This document shows positions 1 through 8,924 of a DNA stretch of 64,000 nt, one piece after another. A program made the position numbers and the translations under genes. Position 1 is the first letter of the stretch. Every line of letters begins with the position of its first letter. This DNA is from an uncultured Pirellulaceae bacterium. Its GTDB lineage: Bacteria; Planctomycetota; Planctomycetia; Pirellulales; Pirellulaceae. The DNA lies in assembly GCA_937941455.1 (NCBI GenBank), contig CALDHM010000033.1, forward strand, positions 1-64,000, read 5' to 3'. Under the pieces are notes generated by a model. It made no database searches and had not been told where the DNA came from. It saw only the letters and a program-made list of their open reading frames with translations.

Positions 1-1
1 C

Positions 2-469
2 AATCTTCCTGTGAGGCCAACAAATGATATGGTCGCGCGTTCGAGCATCCCGCCATCTACCGATTCACCTGTCATCGAAATCGGTAAAGACCAGGCCTCG
101 GAAGATCCAAACTCAGCGCTCAACGCCTCCCCGATTCAACCAAGACCATTATCCGATGTTGTAGAGGCGGTCGACCTAAAATCGGTTCCGAAACCATCAA
201 TCATTCTCAACTTGTGGCAACAGATTCTGTTGGGTGTGAGCGAAGAGACATCGAGGCCCATCCGAAGGAGTGTTCTGCTCAGTTCTGGTTCTTTGACCCA
301 CACCGATCTGTGGCAGTTTGTGGGATCCGACGACCCATTTGAGTTTTTAGATCATCAGAGTTTATTCGGCACAAATTATGTCTCTATCGACATGTCAAGC
401 GCTCTGAATCAACCACCTCTGAAGTTTGGCCCGATTACTAGCGAGCTGATAAAACAGTTTTCCGAGTAG
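2..469 (+). CDS. Hypothetical protein, C-terminal part (5' end outside window)
   Basis: The frame is open from the first bases of the window to a TAG at 467-469, so this is probably the last 155 or so codons of a longer gene; a GTG at 11 could be read as a start but has no ribosome-binding site in view. The visible part is hydrophilic and rich in Ser, Pro and Asp, with no membrane segment and no motif I recognise. It is followed after 52 bases by a secreted protein on the same strand. The function is unknown. Confidence 0.5.
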   Translation, partial: NLPVRPTNDMVARSSIPPSTDSPVIEIGKDQASEDPNSALNASPIQPRPLSDVVEAVDLKSVPKPSIILNLWQQILLGVSEETSRPIRRSVLLSSGSLTHTDLWQFVGSDDPFEFLDHQSLFGTNYVSIDMSSALNQPPLKFGPITSELIKQFSE

Positions 470-521
470 TTGGAAGCCAAATCAACGAGCATTTTGGACC
501 GACAAATGGGAGTAATAGTGG

Positions 522-2042
522 ATGAATAGATCCATTTTCAAGATCGCTTGTTTTTCAAGCTTTGCAATCTTCCTTGCCAGCGGAGCGATCGCGCAAGAAC
601 AACTGGGATCAACAGCTACACTGGAGCAACTTCGTTCGAAAGCGCCGCCGATCAACGACGAGGCTCGCCCCGCAATCGCCGTTATTTCGCTCCCCAAAAT
701 TCCAGTTGCCCAGGCCAGGCCCGCAGATGCCGCCTCGATGCGGCTACAGTTGGGACCCAACTACTTGCGGCTGAAACCGGGCTCTGGCCAACTTTATTTC
801 GCCCGGGCGATCATCGATATGATGAGCCAACCTGCCGAAGTGAAAAAACAACTGGGTGAATTTTTGCAAATAGATTTTAACGTGGAAATTCCGACCGAGG
901 ACGAACTTTCCCGCTTTCTCGCTGCGTATGCGAGCGTCATCGATCAATTGAAAAAGATGGCCGATTGCGAAGACCTGGTTTGGGATTTGCGGCTCAGAGA
1001 CTACCCGACAGGCGAACAGTACAGCGCCATGCTGTACGAAGTTCAACCAGCTCGCAGCTTGGCCCGAGTTTTGAATCTCGATATTTTGCGCCAACTGCAG
1101 CGTGGGGATTTCGAGTCAGCCATGGAGTCCATTCGGGCCGGGTTTCGGGTAGCGCACCTGGTGCGAACCGGCGAGACATTGGTTCATCAAATGACCGCAG
1201 TCGCCATCGAGGGAATGATGGATGAGTGTGTGCGGCGAGCCATTACCACTTCGGGCTGCCCGAATCTTTATTTTGCGGTGGCCTCCCTTCCCGACCAACG
1301 AGAGAATTTGATTCGTGCCATCCAGATGGAACAGCGTTTCGGTCTCAATACGTTGCCAGCGATTGCCCATGCCGAAAACGGGATTTGGTCAAAAGAACTA
1401 GGGCAACAGTTTTGGCGTGAATCAGTGGCGACTCTCCAGGAAAATTCTGGCAGCTCTCAAAATGCAACCGGCATGTTGTTCTGGATTCAAACGGTCACAA
1501 CTGCTAATTCAAACGAATTCAGGGATCAACTGGTAAACGACGGCTATCCCCGCGACAAACTCGAAAAAATGACGTGGGAGCAGATTGGGGCGATTACCGT
1601 TAGGCGAGAACTTGTCCGGCATTATCAAACTTTCAACGCAGCTTGTCTACTTGAATACCCGGCGGCAAGAAATTTGATCGCTGAAGAAGAACGAAAATTC
1701 AAAGAGGCCAAGTCACGCCGGGAACTGGGAACCATTTTGTCTGATTTGCTTTTGCCTGCCGTCCAACAAGTTCACGAATCCCATCTGCGTTCCAAGGCCC
1801 GTCGCGAACTGCTGCTCACCGTGGAAGCGGTCCGCGACTTCGTGGCGAGCCATAACGGCCGGTTGCCGCAATCTCTCGACGAGTTGAAAAGGCTACCACC
1901 TGGAATCGATCCATTCACCGGCCAGCCGGTGAGCTATTCCATCACGGAAGAAAATGGTGCCCAAGTTGCCACATTTTCATTAAATATCGGAGAACATTAT
2001 CCTCTCACCATTCGACAATTCAAATTGATCATTCAACCGTGA
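522..2042 (+). CDS. Secreted hypothetical protein, planctomycete type
   Basis: This 506-residue protein begins with a clear signal peptide: Asn-Arg-Ser-Ile-Phe-Lys, a hydrophobic core to about residue 20, and an Ala-x-Ala cleavage site near residue 24 (GAIAQEQ). The remainder is mostly helical and charged. Near the C-terminus, at about residues 430-490, is a stretch of the kind SHNGRLPQSLDELKRLPPG followed by DPFTGQPVSY. That pattern recurs in planctomycete secreted proteins of unknown function and resembles the part of pilin-like proteins that follows the N-terminal helix. No catalytic motif is visible. It lies just ahead of a DUF1559 protein on the same strand, 97 bases away, and may be co-transcribed with it. 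I cannot give a function. Confidence 0.8.
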   Translation: MNRSIFKIACFSSFAIFLASGAIAQEQLGSTATLEQLRSKAPPINDEARPAIAVISLPKIPVAQARPADAASMRLQLGPNYLRLKPGSGQLYFARAIIDMMSQPAEVKKQLGEFLQIDFNVEIPTEDELSRFLAAYASVIDQLKKMADCEDLVWDLRLRDYPTGEQYSAMLYEVQPARSLARVLNLDILRQLQRGDFESAMESIRAGFRVAHLVRTGETLVHQMTAVAIEGMMDECVRRAITTSGCPNLYFAVASLPDQRENLIRAIQMEQRFGLNTLPAIAHAENGIWSKELGQQFWRESVATLQENSGSSQNATGMLFWIQTVTTANSNEFRDQLVNDGYPRDKLEKMTWEQIGAITVRRELVRHYQTFNAACLLEYPAARNLIAEEERKFKEAKSRRELGTILSDLLLPAVQQVHESHLRSKARRELLLTVEAVRDFVASHNGRLPQSLDELKRLPPGIDPFTGQPVSYSITEENGAQVATFSLNIGEHYPLTIRQFKLIIQP

Positions 2043-2139
2043 TCGATTCCTGACCAGCTATCGGAATCGTTTCGCGAACAACGTGTACTATTGGCGTAAC
2101 AAAATTTATAATCACGCGATACTTATCACGGAGCAATCA

Positions 2140-3690
2140 ATGATGAAACACTCAAAGTCGACATCCATGGTCGTCGCGGCAACCGGCTGCTGGTTGTGCC
2201 TGATTTTAGTTTCTGGCCATCCGCTAGCCGAGATTACCGGGCCCGATGATAATCACAACAGAATCGCGCCGGAGGTAGCGCCAGCCGACCAAGACAATCA
2301 TCCGGCAATTCGCCCATTTCTCAATCAGGAGACTGAATTCGTCATCTGGATCGACCCGCAGATGGTCTCCCCGGGAGAACTTGCGGTAGTCGAAACGCTT
2401 CCTGGCACGGCCCCCGATTCAGGCAGTTTAAGCTCAATACTCGACCTTTTTCGCAAACATTCGGTCAATCGAATTTACATCGTGGGTGGGGTGTTGGGTG
2501 TTTTTACACAACAGCAGCTGCCGGTTGGCATCGTAGTCGGTGGTGACTTGTCGACGCTGGCCAAGGAGCTCCGCGAACATCCCCTTTTTTCAGACTTAGC
2601 GATCCAGGTGGAGGACGGCATGTTGGTCATCGCCGCCAACGAGATGTCGATCCAAGCTGCCAAGCAAGCTCGCGGGGAACCGCATGCCGATTTGCTGACA
2701 AGTCTCGCCGAGTGCGCCGGCAATCACGGCTTGGCGGTCACGATATCGCCTCAGGTTCAATCGCTACTGGAGCTTACTCCCGAATCTGGGGAGATGCTTC
2801 GTTTGGCCTCTGGCTTGAAACGCATTTCCCTTAGTCAAAATCCGTCCACGCGTCTACTAACGGGTGGGCTCTATTTCGAAAACGCCGAGCAAAGCCGCCA
2901 GTTTTGTGACGGACTCAATCAGGATATTTCCCGGTTTTTGAATCTGGACGGCACCGATTCAACTATCCTCACCACGGATGGCAACCGCGTGACCATGACC
3001 GATGAGGCGCAACGCGAATTCATTCCCCGGTTGATCGCCAAAATGCGGGAGTCCGCCGCGGAAGTTTCCCGCATGAACAATCTGCGGCAAATTGTGATCG
3101 CAATCCACAACTTCCACGATGTTTACGGAAAATTTCCCCCGCAAGCGTTGACAGATGCTGCCGGACAACGACTTTTGAGTTGGCGTGTCTTGATCCTGCC
3201 GTATATCGGAGAGATGGAGTTGTACGATGCGTTCCGACTTGATGAGCCGTGGGATAGCGAACATAACATCAAATTGCTGAAGAAAATGCCCCAGGTCTAC
3301 GCCTCGGGGGATGCGGCGGAAAGCACCGCGCAGCTCCGCCCTGGTGTAACCTGTTATGTCGCCCCGATGACTGCCAAATCGATCTTCGGTCGCCAAGGTC
3401 CACTTTTGAGATTCCCCGATATTACCGACGGATTATCGAATACAATCATGCTGGTCGAATGCAACCCAGAAAACGCGGTCCCCTGGTCCAAACCTGAGGA
3501 CGTCGTCATCGACTCAGCGAATCCACTCGTGAAACTCAATCGAGCTGGACAAGACTACTTCATCATTGCTATTGCGGACGGTGCCATTCAAAAACTGCCG
3601 GCGGATGTAGCCCCTGAATTTTTTCAGGCCCTGTTAACCATCAACGGTGGCGAAGTGATTAATTGGAACGAACTTCGGGATAAGAAATGA
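2140..3690 (+). CDS. DUF1559 domain protein with signal peptide
   Basis: I start the protein at the ATG at 2140, where a GGAG lies 6 bases upstream and a signal peptide begins (MMKHSKSTSMVVAATG, then a hydrophobic core), rather than at the earlier ATG at 2083. The C-terminal 200 residues carry the DUF1559 signature: NNLRQIVIAIHNFHD followed by KFPPQA, the SWRVLILPYIGE segment, the DGLSNTIMLVE segment and a terminal IADGAIQKLP. This domain is greatly expanded in planctomycetes. Its usual pilin-like N-terminal helix is absent; instead about 300 residues of unknown fold come first. The protein is probably exported and attached or periplasmic. Its role is unknown. Confidence 0.85.
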   Translation: MMKHSKSTSMVVAATGCWLCLILVSGHPLAEITGPDDNHNRIAPEVAPADQDNHPAIRPFLNQETEFVIWIDPQMVSPGELAVVETLPGTAPDSGSLSSILDLFRKHSVNRIYIVGGVLGVFTQQQLPVGIVVGGDLSTLAKELREHPLFSDLAIQVEDGMLVIAANEMSIQAAKQARGEPHADLLTSLAECAGNHGLAVTISPQVQSLLELTPESGEMLRLASGLKRISLSQNPSTRLLTGGLYFENAEQSRQFCDGLNQDISRFLNLDGTDSTILTTDGNRVTMTDEAQREFIPRLIAKMRESAAEVSRMNNLRQIVIAIHNFHDVYGKFPPQALTDAAGQRLLSWRVLILPYIGEMELYDAFRLDEPWDSEHNIKLLKKMPQVYASGDAAESTAQLRPGVTCYVAPMTAKSIFGRQGPLLRFPDITDGLSNTIMLVECNPENAVPWSKPEDVVIDSANPLVKLNRAGQDYFIIAIADGAIQKLPADVAPEFFQALLTINGGEVINWNELRDKK

Positions 3691-3824
3691 TAGGAGTAAT
3701 CGCGTACTGGCACCTTGCTGCAATCGTATCCGCGATCGTGCGATGTAAGAGCACCTCCGCGAACCAATCGGACGATCCCTCAGCCTTCTGTTCTGTCTCA
3801 TTTGCAAGGCATTGATCGTTTCGA

Positions 3825-4313
3825 ATGGCCCCGACTCCGACCAATCGTTTGCAAGGTTTTAGTCCCAGCTCTCTGCCGGGACCACTGATCGTCGACATTG
3901 GGGGTGAAGGTCGATATCCGCAAGCTTGGAATATCAATCCGCGCGAACTCAAAACTTTGGGGCCGCAGCGCGGTCAACCGATCCCGCGTCATATTCGCGG
4001 TCGGGCCGACCGTCTGCCGTTGCCTAGCGGCAGTGTCGATCTGGTGATTGTCGAGCGCACTCCGCTGAGCCGCAACGCTCTCCATGAAATCGTGCGAGTC
4101 GTTTCGCCAGATGGCTTTGTCATCTTGCGTCATGCACCGACTCCCAATGGAGATAGTCACGAGTTGGCCAAGCAGATCATCCCCGGTTTCGTATCGCAAC
4201 AAATCGTCCGTCTTGGCAACCAATCCGTTCAAGAGTCCGTGTTCTGCCAAAACTTCGAACGGCTGGACCAGCTCCAGACGTTGCTGCTGCTGGCATCCGA
4301 GGACAGATCATGA
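3825..4313 (+). CDS. Methyltransferase-like protein, class I fold, degenerate
   Basis: This 162-residue protein contains a shortened Rossmann-like methyltransferase core. LIVDIGGEGRYPQAWNIN resembles motif I and the acidic loop, RADRLPLPSGSVDLVIVERT resembles the post-motif region of Methyltransf_11 proteins, and EIVRVVSPDGFVILRH resembles the strand 5 region. The glycine-rich motif is atypical, so SAM binding is uncertain. No ribosome-binding site is obvious before the ATG at 3825. The stop overlaps the ATG of the following ACR3/BASS-family permease by four bases (ATGA), which implies translational coupling and a shared role. It is not an ArsM-type arsenite methyltransferase: it is far too short and lacks the cysteines. 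Confidence 0.7.
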   Translation: MAPTPTNRLQGFSPSSLPGPLIVDIGGEGRYPQAWNINPRELKTLGPQRGQPIPRHIRGRADRLPLPSGSVDLVIVERTPLSRNALHEIVRVVSPDGFVILRHAPTPNGDSHELAKQIIPGFVSQQIVRLGNQSVQESVFCQNFERLDQLQTLLLLASEDRS

Positions 4314-5287
4314 CGGAGCTTGAACGACATCAAGTCCCGATCTACTTTGCCGCCGTCATCCTAGGTTCGGCGATTGGATTGCTGCTACCTGATTTCGCAT
4401 CGTCGCTCGAGGTGTTGATTTGGCCGGTGGTGGGATTGCTGTTGTACTTCACTTTTTTGCAAGTCCCACTGCTTCAGTTTCGACAGGCGCTGACCGACGG
4501 GCGATTTTTGGCCGCCATGTTGACGGCCAACTTTATCTTCGTGCCGGTGGTTGTCTGGCTATTGCTAAAATTCTTGCCCGCGTCGCCGCCAATCCAGCTT
4601 GGTGTCGCACTGGTTCTGTTGACGCCTTGCACCGACTGGATGAACACGTTTACGTTGCTGGGCAAGGGGGACGCGCATCGTACGCTCGCCGCCACGCCGC
4701 TGCTGTTGATCACACAGATCCTGTTGCTGCCATGGTTTCTGTGGCTCATGTTGGAGGCTGACACAAGCCGCATGGTAGCGACTTGGCCATTTGTGCAGGC
4801 GTTTCTGGGATTGATCATGCTGCCCCTCTTGCTGGCTTGGCTGACCGAATGGCACGGCCAACGGAACCCGCGAGTCGCAATCGCTATGAAACGTGCCCGT
4901 TCAATGCCCATCGTGCTGCTGGCGTTGACGGTGTTGGTAATCGCGGCATCGCAAAATCAACAAGTGTTCGAACATTCGCGACAATTGATGCTGGTGACCA
5001 TTATCTTTGCCGTCTACGTGATCGTGTCAGCTGGCGTAGGCCGAATCACCGTCGCGATATTTCGCCTGCCGCCAAGGTCAGGCCGAGGCGTGATTTTTAG
5101 CACTGGCACCCGAAACTCTTTTGTTGTTCTGCCGCTGGTGTTGGCCTTGCCGCCCGAATGGAAACTGGCCATCGCCGTGATTGTGATTCAAGCGTTCGTC
5201 GAGATGTTGGGGATGTTGGCTTTTATTCGTCTCGTGCCGGGATGGCTGCTGCAAGATGCGGGGGGTGAGAAGGGCGAAGTCCGTTGA
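4310..5287 (+). CDS. ACR3 / bile acid:sodium symporter family permease (arsenic-resistance type)
   Basis: A 325-residue inner-membrane protein with about ten hydrophobic segments. The family mark is the LLTPCTDWMNTFTLLGKGD segment in the fourth to fifth membrane spans. It carries the conserved Cys of ACR3-type arsenite exporters (here TPCTDW) and is usually annotated as an arsenic resistance or bile-acid symporter protein. A second conserved stretch, FSTGTRNSFVVLPLVLALP, sits near the end. The gene overlaps the preceding methyltransferase-like gene by four bases. About 600 bases downstream begins a Cys-rich exporter-like cluster ending in an arsR-family gene, which fits metalloid export. Transport of another anion cannot be excluded from sequence alone. 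Confidence 0.8.
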   Translation: MTELERHQVPIYFAAVILGSAIGLLLPDFASSLEVLIWPVVGLLLYFTFLQVPLLQFRQALTDGRFLAAMLTANFIFVPVVVWLLLKFLPASPPIQLGVALVLLTPCTDWMNTFTLLGKGDAHRTLAATPLLLITQILLLPWFLWLMLEADTSRMVATWPFVQAFLGLIMLPLLLAWLTEWHGQRNPRVAIAMKRARSMPIVLLALTVLVIAASQNQQVFEHSRQLMLVTIIFAVYVIVSAGVGRITVAIFRLPPRSGRGVIFSTGTRNSFVVLPLVLALPPEWKLAIAVIVIQAFVEMLGMLAFIRLVPGWLLQDAGGEKGEVR

Positions 5288-5421
5288 ACCTCGCCCGGCG
5301 TTTATTCTAACGGTTTTTCCATTAAGAAGCTTCAAACTTCATCGGCCACTGAAACACTGTCGCGGAATCAAGCCACCGCAGGTCGCCAATCAACTCTCAA
5401 AACAAAAACAAAAAAAGCCAT

Positions 5422-5531
5422 AAAAAGACAGGCATTTTATTTAGGTCTGCGACCTTCCTAGCCTAAATCCCTGTTTTCTACGGCTACCCAAAGCCTCTTT
5501 GGTAGCCCAACTTGAATATGCCTGTCTTTTT
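5422..5531. repeat. Inverted-repeat element C1 with nested hairpins, in a 617-base gap
   Basis: The gap from 5288 to 5904 holds no convincing gene. Within it a perfect 14-base inverted repeat, AAAAAGACAGGCAT at 5422-5435 and its complement at 5518-5531, encloses two further hairpins: ATTTAGG/CCTAAAT at 5439-5468, and a 12-base stem with one bulge at 5482-5507. The whole could fold as a branched cruciform or RNA. A related element lies at 9646-9708. The final run of T could also make the outer stem act as a terminator. Confidence 0.7.
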
Positions 5532-5904
5532 TTCCTCACCCAGCGCCTTGAAGAGCTCTGCACCAAACAAATCGTCAATAGATCCGCAGCACCGAAGGGT
5601 TTCGTGGGGTTTCACAGTGGCTCCATTCGTTAATTTGTTTTGCAGACTTGTGTCAACATGCAAGTTCAACCGCGATTTGGCATTCAAGCAACCGCCTGGG
5701 TTTCCTAGCTCACGGCCCTATCGCCGCATCGTGAGAATTCCTCCTGGCCGGTCCGCGTCCGGATGTCGCAGCCTTAAAATCCCATTTAGCTTTAGTTGGC
5801 ATATGCGTTTAGACGAATATGAGTTAAAAGTGATAGAACGAGGTCGAACCAACTGCGAGCCATGACCAGTAAACGGGCTTGCACACTCAATTAGGATACC
5901 AGAA

Positions 5905-6726
5905 ATGAAATTTTGCATTCAGTTTCGCCAACTCTTCAGTAACGCCTGCATGCTTGCTCTCGTAGTGACGGCGGCTATGAACTCGCCACTACAGGCCCAG
6001 CAATCTTCCTTAACCATTGCTGAGGCACAAGCAGACAGCAACCAGCCGCTGACCTTTCAGTATTTGTTCTTTTGGAAAGAGAACGACACGAAGACTCAAT
6101 CTGTTCTCGATGCAACTCAAAAAGAGCTCGCGAAGCTAGGTGCCAACGTATCTATCAAGCAGATTGGCATTAAGGATCCCGCCAATGCTGAGCTGGTTGA
6201 GCACTACGGTGTAAGCCGCGCTCCGATGCCTCTGGTCGTTTGTACTGCAAGCAACGGCGCGGTAACAAAGGCATTCGTTAGTCCTTTTCCAGCCGCACAG
6301 TTGCAAGAAGGGATCGTAAGTCGCGGTACAGCAGAGAGCCTCAAAGCGCTTCAGGAAAACAAGCTAGTCGTGCTCTGCGCCCTCAATGGTGCCACCGGGA
6401 ACAACAAAACGACGTTGATCAATGCGAGAGCGTTAAAGGCAGACCAACGCTTCGCTCAGTCGGTCGAAGTGATCGCTGTGGACGTTCGCGATCCGAATGA
6501 AGCCTCGCTTTTAGCTTTCTTCAAGTTGAACGCCAACACGGCTGAGCCTACGACCGTCATTCTGGCACCTCCCGGAAAACAACTTGCGAGTTTTTCCGGT
6601 GCGGTCACATCAGCTCAAATCGCTGAGAAGTTAGTGGCTGCCCAAAGTGCATGTTGTCCCGGCGGACAGTGCGGCCCGGGAGCCCAATGCTGCCCAGGTG
6701 GTAATTGTGCACCACAAAAGAAATAG
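5905..6726 (+). CDS. Secreted tandem thioredoxin-like protein with Cys-Pro-Gly tail
   Basis: The 273-residue protein has a signal peptide ending near Ala-Gln-Gln (residue 32). It then has two thioredoxin-like halves, at about residues 45-140 and 150-245. Each has the beta-alpha-beta pattern, and the first has a candidate cis-proline at RAPMPLVV; neither has a CXXC active site, so disulphide chemistry is unlikely. The last 25 residues are a tail with six cysteines in CCPGGQC and CCPGGNC modules, which looks like a soft-metal-binding sequence. It is followed by an ABC permease, an ATPase and an ArsR-family regulator, so I infer a periplasmic or outer-surface metal(loid)-binding partner of that transporter. 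The exact ligand is unknown. Confidence 0.8.
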   Translation: MKFCIQFRQLFSNACMLALVVTAAMNSPLQAQQSSLTIAEAQADSNQPLTFQYLFFWKENDTKTQSVLDATQKELAKLGANVSIKQIGIKDPANAELVEHYGVSRAPMPLVVCTASNGAVTKAFVSPFPAAQLQEGIVSRGTAESLKALQENKLVVLCALNGATGNNKTTLINARALKADQRFAQSVEVIAVDVRDPNEASLLAFFKLNANTAEPTTVILAPPGKQLASFSGAVTSAQIAEKLVAAQSACCPGGQCGPGAQCCPGGNCAPQKK

Positions 6727-6761
6727 TCGCAGCGGAAACACATTGGCAAGGGAGCAATAAG

Positions 6762-7979
6762 ATGAATCTAAAGACATTGATTTGGCGAGAGCTGTTTGAG
6801 CGAAAAACTCAGATGATCACGATCGTCTTCGGCATTTTCCTCGGCATCACCACCGTGGTCGCGATCAAAACCATTTCCCACTACTCCGAGAAGGCCGTCG
6901 CGCGTGAGTTGGATACGCTGGGCGCGAACATCTTGGTGTTGCCGAAATCTGCGACTCTGCAAGATTACTACACCGCAGATATGCAAGATGATGTGATACC
7001 TGAGGAGTACGTGCTGCGATTGACGATGTCGGACGCACAGGGTGTCGACAATCTTTCGCCCAAGCTGAGCATGCCGATTGAATTGCAAGGACGAAAGTTC
7101 ACGCTCACAGGAATTCTCCCTAAGAGTGAATTTACCGCGAAAGCAGCATGGGCCGGAGCTGGAATATTCTCGCAGCACATTGGATGTGGGGCCATCGAAT
7201 TGGCTGGCGAGAAAAAGGACGAAGACAAGCAGGCTCTGGTGCGGAAGCGAGTGATCGAAACGCTTGAACCAAACGAAGCCCTGGTAGGCCACGACACGGC
7301 GACCATTCTGGGTATCAAGGACGGCGACAAGCTGCAACTGAAAGGCGAAGAGTTCAACGTCGTCGCAGTTTTACCCGAGACGGGCACAGTGGACGACTCG
7401 CGAATCTTCGCGCACTTGCACAAGGTTCAAGAGATGTCAGGCAAGGGCGAGGTGGTCAACTGCATCGAAATCATCGGCTGCTGCAAAGAGATTTCCGCTG
7501 GCCTGGTCGGCAAGATCAACGAGCTGCTGCCCGATGCCAAAGTGGTGACGGTAACTCAAGTGGTTGCCACGCAGGCCAAGATTAACTCGATGATGGAGAG
7601 TCTCTCACTGGTCTTCCTTGCGATCATCGTTGTTGTCGGTGGCGCCGGCGTCGCGAATTACATGTACGCTAACGTCAACGAACGGCGACGCGAAATCGGT
7701 ACGCTCATGGCACTCGGGGCCGAATCCAACTTCATCATCAAGTTGTTCCTGACCAAAGCAGCCTTGCTTGGTATCGTTGGCGGCGCAACTGGGTTCATAG
7801 CAGGTACGATCTTCGCGATCACACTGGGGCCAAGACTAGCTGGCGTAGCTGTCTTTCCCATGCCCATCCTCGCTCCGATTGCTGTTGCCATCGCAGTCGC
7901 CATAGCACTCGTTGCAAGCTACTTCCCTGCGCGGCGTGCCGCAACACTTGATCCTTGTGCAACGCTGCAAGAGATTTAG
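6762..7979 (+). CDS. ABC transporter permease, MacB/FtsX family
   Basis: I start at the ATG at 6762, preceded by GGGAGC nine bases upstream, not at the earlier ATG inside the previous gene. The 405-residue protein has the classic layout: one N-terminal membrane helix (residues 18-38), a large extracytoplasmic domain of about 220 residues, and three C-terminal helices of the FtsX type, with NERRREIGTLMALGA after the first and YFPARRAATLDPCATL at the end. The extracytoplasmic domain contains several cysteines (IGCG, VVNC, IIGCC), unusual for this family and in keeping with the Cys-rich secreted protein just upstream. It pairs with the ATPase at 8098. The family normally moves lipids, lipoproteins or peptides, or drives mechanical work; metal(loid) export is an inference from context. 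Confidence 0.9.
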   Translation: MNLKTLIWRELFERKTQMITIVFGIFLGITTVVAIKTISHYSEKAVARELDTLGANILVLPKSATLQDYYTADMQDDVIPEEYVLRLTMSDAQGVDNLSPKLSMPIELQGRKFTLTGILPKSEFTAKAAWAGAGIFSQHIGCGAIELAGEKKDEDKQALVRKRVIETLEPNEALVGHDTATILGIKDGDKLQLKGEEFNVVAVLPETGTVDDSRIFAHLHKVQEMSGKGEVVNCIEIIGCCKEISAGLVGKINELLPDAKVVTVTQVVATQAKINSMMESLSLVFLAIIVVVGGAGVANYMYANVNERRREIGTLMALGAESNFIIKLFLTKAALLGIVGGATGFIAGTIFAITLGPRLAGVAVFPMPILAPIAVAIAVAIALVASYFPARRAATLDPCATLQEI

Positions 7980-7999
7980 GGGCGGTGAATGAGGGTCGC

Positions 8000-8048
8000 C
8001 TTTCGCTACGCGAAAGATCGCAATGAACGCCCTTTCGCTCCGCGAAAG
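8000..8048. repeat. Two identical-stem hairpins between permease and ATPase genes
   Basis: CTTTCGC with a 3-base loop and GCGAAAG occurs at 8000-8016 and again at 8032-8048, with loops TAC and TCC. The copies lie in the 118-base gap between the permease stop and the ATPase start, so they probably form two stem-loops in the transcript. They may tune relative expression or protect the message, or be copies of an interspersed repeat. Confidence 0.6.
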
Positions 8049-8097
8049 ACGACCAAATCCGACTACACCACGAAAGAAATGACCAAGGGCTTAAATC

Positions 8098-8793
8098 ATG
8101 TTAACAATGGAAAATGTCACGAAACGCTACAAGCACCGACGCAGCGATGTCTACGCGCTTCAGGATGCGAATGTTGAAATCGGTACGGGCGAGTTTGTCT
8201 CGATCGTTGGTCCCAGTGGCAGCGGCAAGAGCACGTTGTTATTAATGCTCGGTGGAATGCTGTCGCCTTCGTCCGGCAAAGTCACCTTGCAGGGAACCTC
8301 CCTTTACGACCTATCACCAAACGAACGCGCAAGAATGCGAAAGCAGCATGTGGGATTCGTCTTTCAATCCTTTAATCTTGTGCCTTATTTGACGGCGCTC
8401 GAGAACGTCATGATCCCGCTGTTTTTGTCGGGTGCCGCTAAAGAAGTACAAGAATCGCGAGCCAAAGACCTGCTCGAGCGGGTCGGCTTGGGCGAACGAC
8501 TGGATCACAAGCCCACTGAGCTCAGCATCGGACAGCAGCAACGAGTCGCCCTGGCCAGAATGTTGGCCAACGATCCTCAGCTCATCTTGGCAGACGAGCC
8601 GACAGGAAATCTCGATCCCGATACGAGTGCCATGATACTCGATTTCTTCGAGCAATTTGTGAGCGAAGGGCGAACGATTGTCATGGTGACCCACGACCCG
8701 CGTGCTGCCGAACGAGCTCGCCGCAAACTGCGAATCGATGGAGGTCGCATTGTCGAGGATAAGCAAGACATCAAAACACGAGTTGTTGCGTAA
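8098..8793 (+). CDS. ABC transporter ATP-binding protein, LolD/MacB type
   Basis: A complete 231-residue nucleotide-binding subunit. It has Walker A GPSGSGKST (about residues 38-46), the Q-loop FVFQSFNLVP, the signature LSIGQQQRVALARM (canonical LSGGQ replaced by LSIGQ), Walker B LILADEPTGNLD, and the switch histidine in MVTHDP. This subtype partners FtsX-like permeases, here the gene at 6762. The start at 8098 has no strong ribosome-binding site; the GGGC of AAGGGCTTAAATC is the nearest. The last gene of the cluster, an ArsR-family repressor, follows after a palindromic repeat. Confidence 0.92.
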   Translation: MLTMENVTKRYKHRRSDVYALQDANVEIGTGEFVSIVGPSGSGKSTLLLMLGGMLSPSSGKVTLQGTSLYDLSPNERARMRKQHVGFVFQSFNLVPYLTALENVMIPLFLSGAAKEVQESRAKDLLERVGLGERLDHKPTELSIGQQQRVALARMLANDPQLILADEPTGNLDPDTSAMILDFFEQFVSEGRTIVMVTHDPRAAERARRKLRIDGGRIVEDKQDIKTRVVA

Positions 8794-8810
8794 GAGTTTA
8801 CGAATTCAAA

Positions 8811-8882
8811 ATCAGCCGGTACGCGTTAGCGTCCGGTTATGAATAGGATAGTGCAACCGGGTGCTAACGCACTGCGGCTGAT
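8811..8882. repeat. Family A palindromic repeat, copy A1
   Basis: A 72-base imperfect inverted repeat with ends ATCAGCCG and CGGCTGAT, inner arms ACGCGTTAGCGTCCGGTT and AACCGGGTGCTAACGCACTG. It sits between the ATPase and arsR-family genes. Related copies lie at 9339-9410, 18083-18142 and 19574-19640. Confidence 0.75.
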
Positions 8883-8924
8883 CCAGTAAACAACAAGTGA
8901 CGGAACAACAAGCGAACCTGACGA

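Noticed and set aside
3825-4313. ArsM arsenite methyltransferase
   Set aside because: The protein is too short and lacks the conserved cysteines, although it is coupled to an ACR3-type permease.
5512-5865. A 117-codon open frame in the gap after the ACR3-type gene
   Set aside because: It has no ribosome-binding site or motif and starts inside the inverted-repeat element C1.
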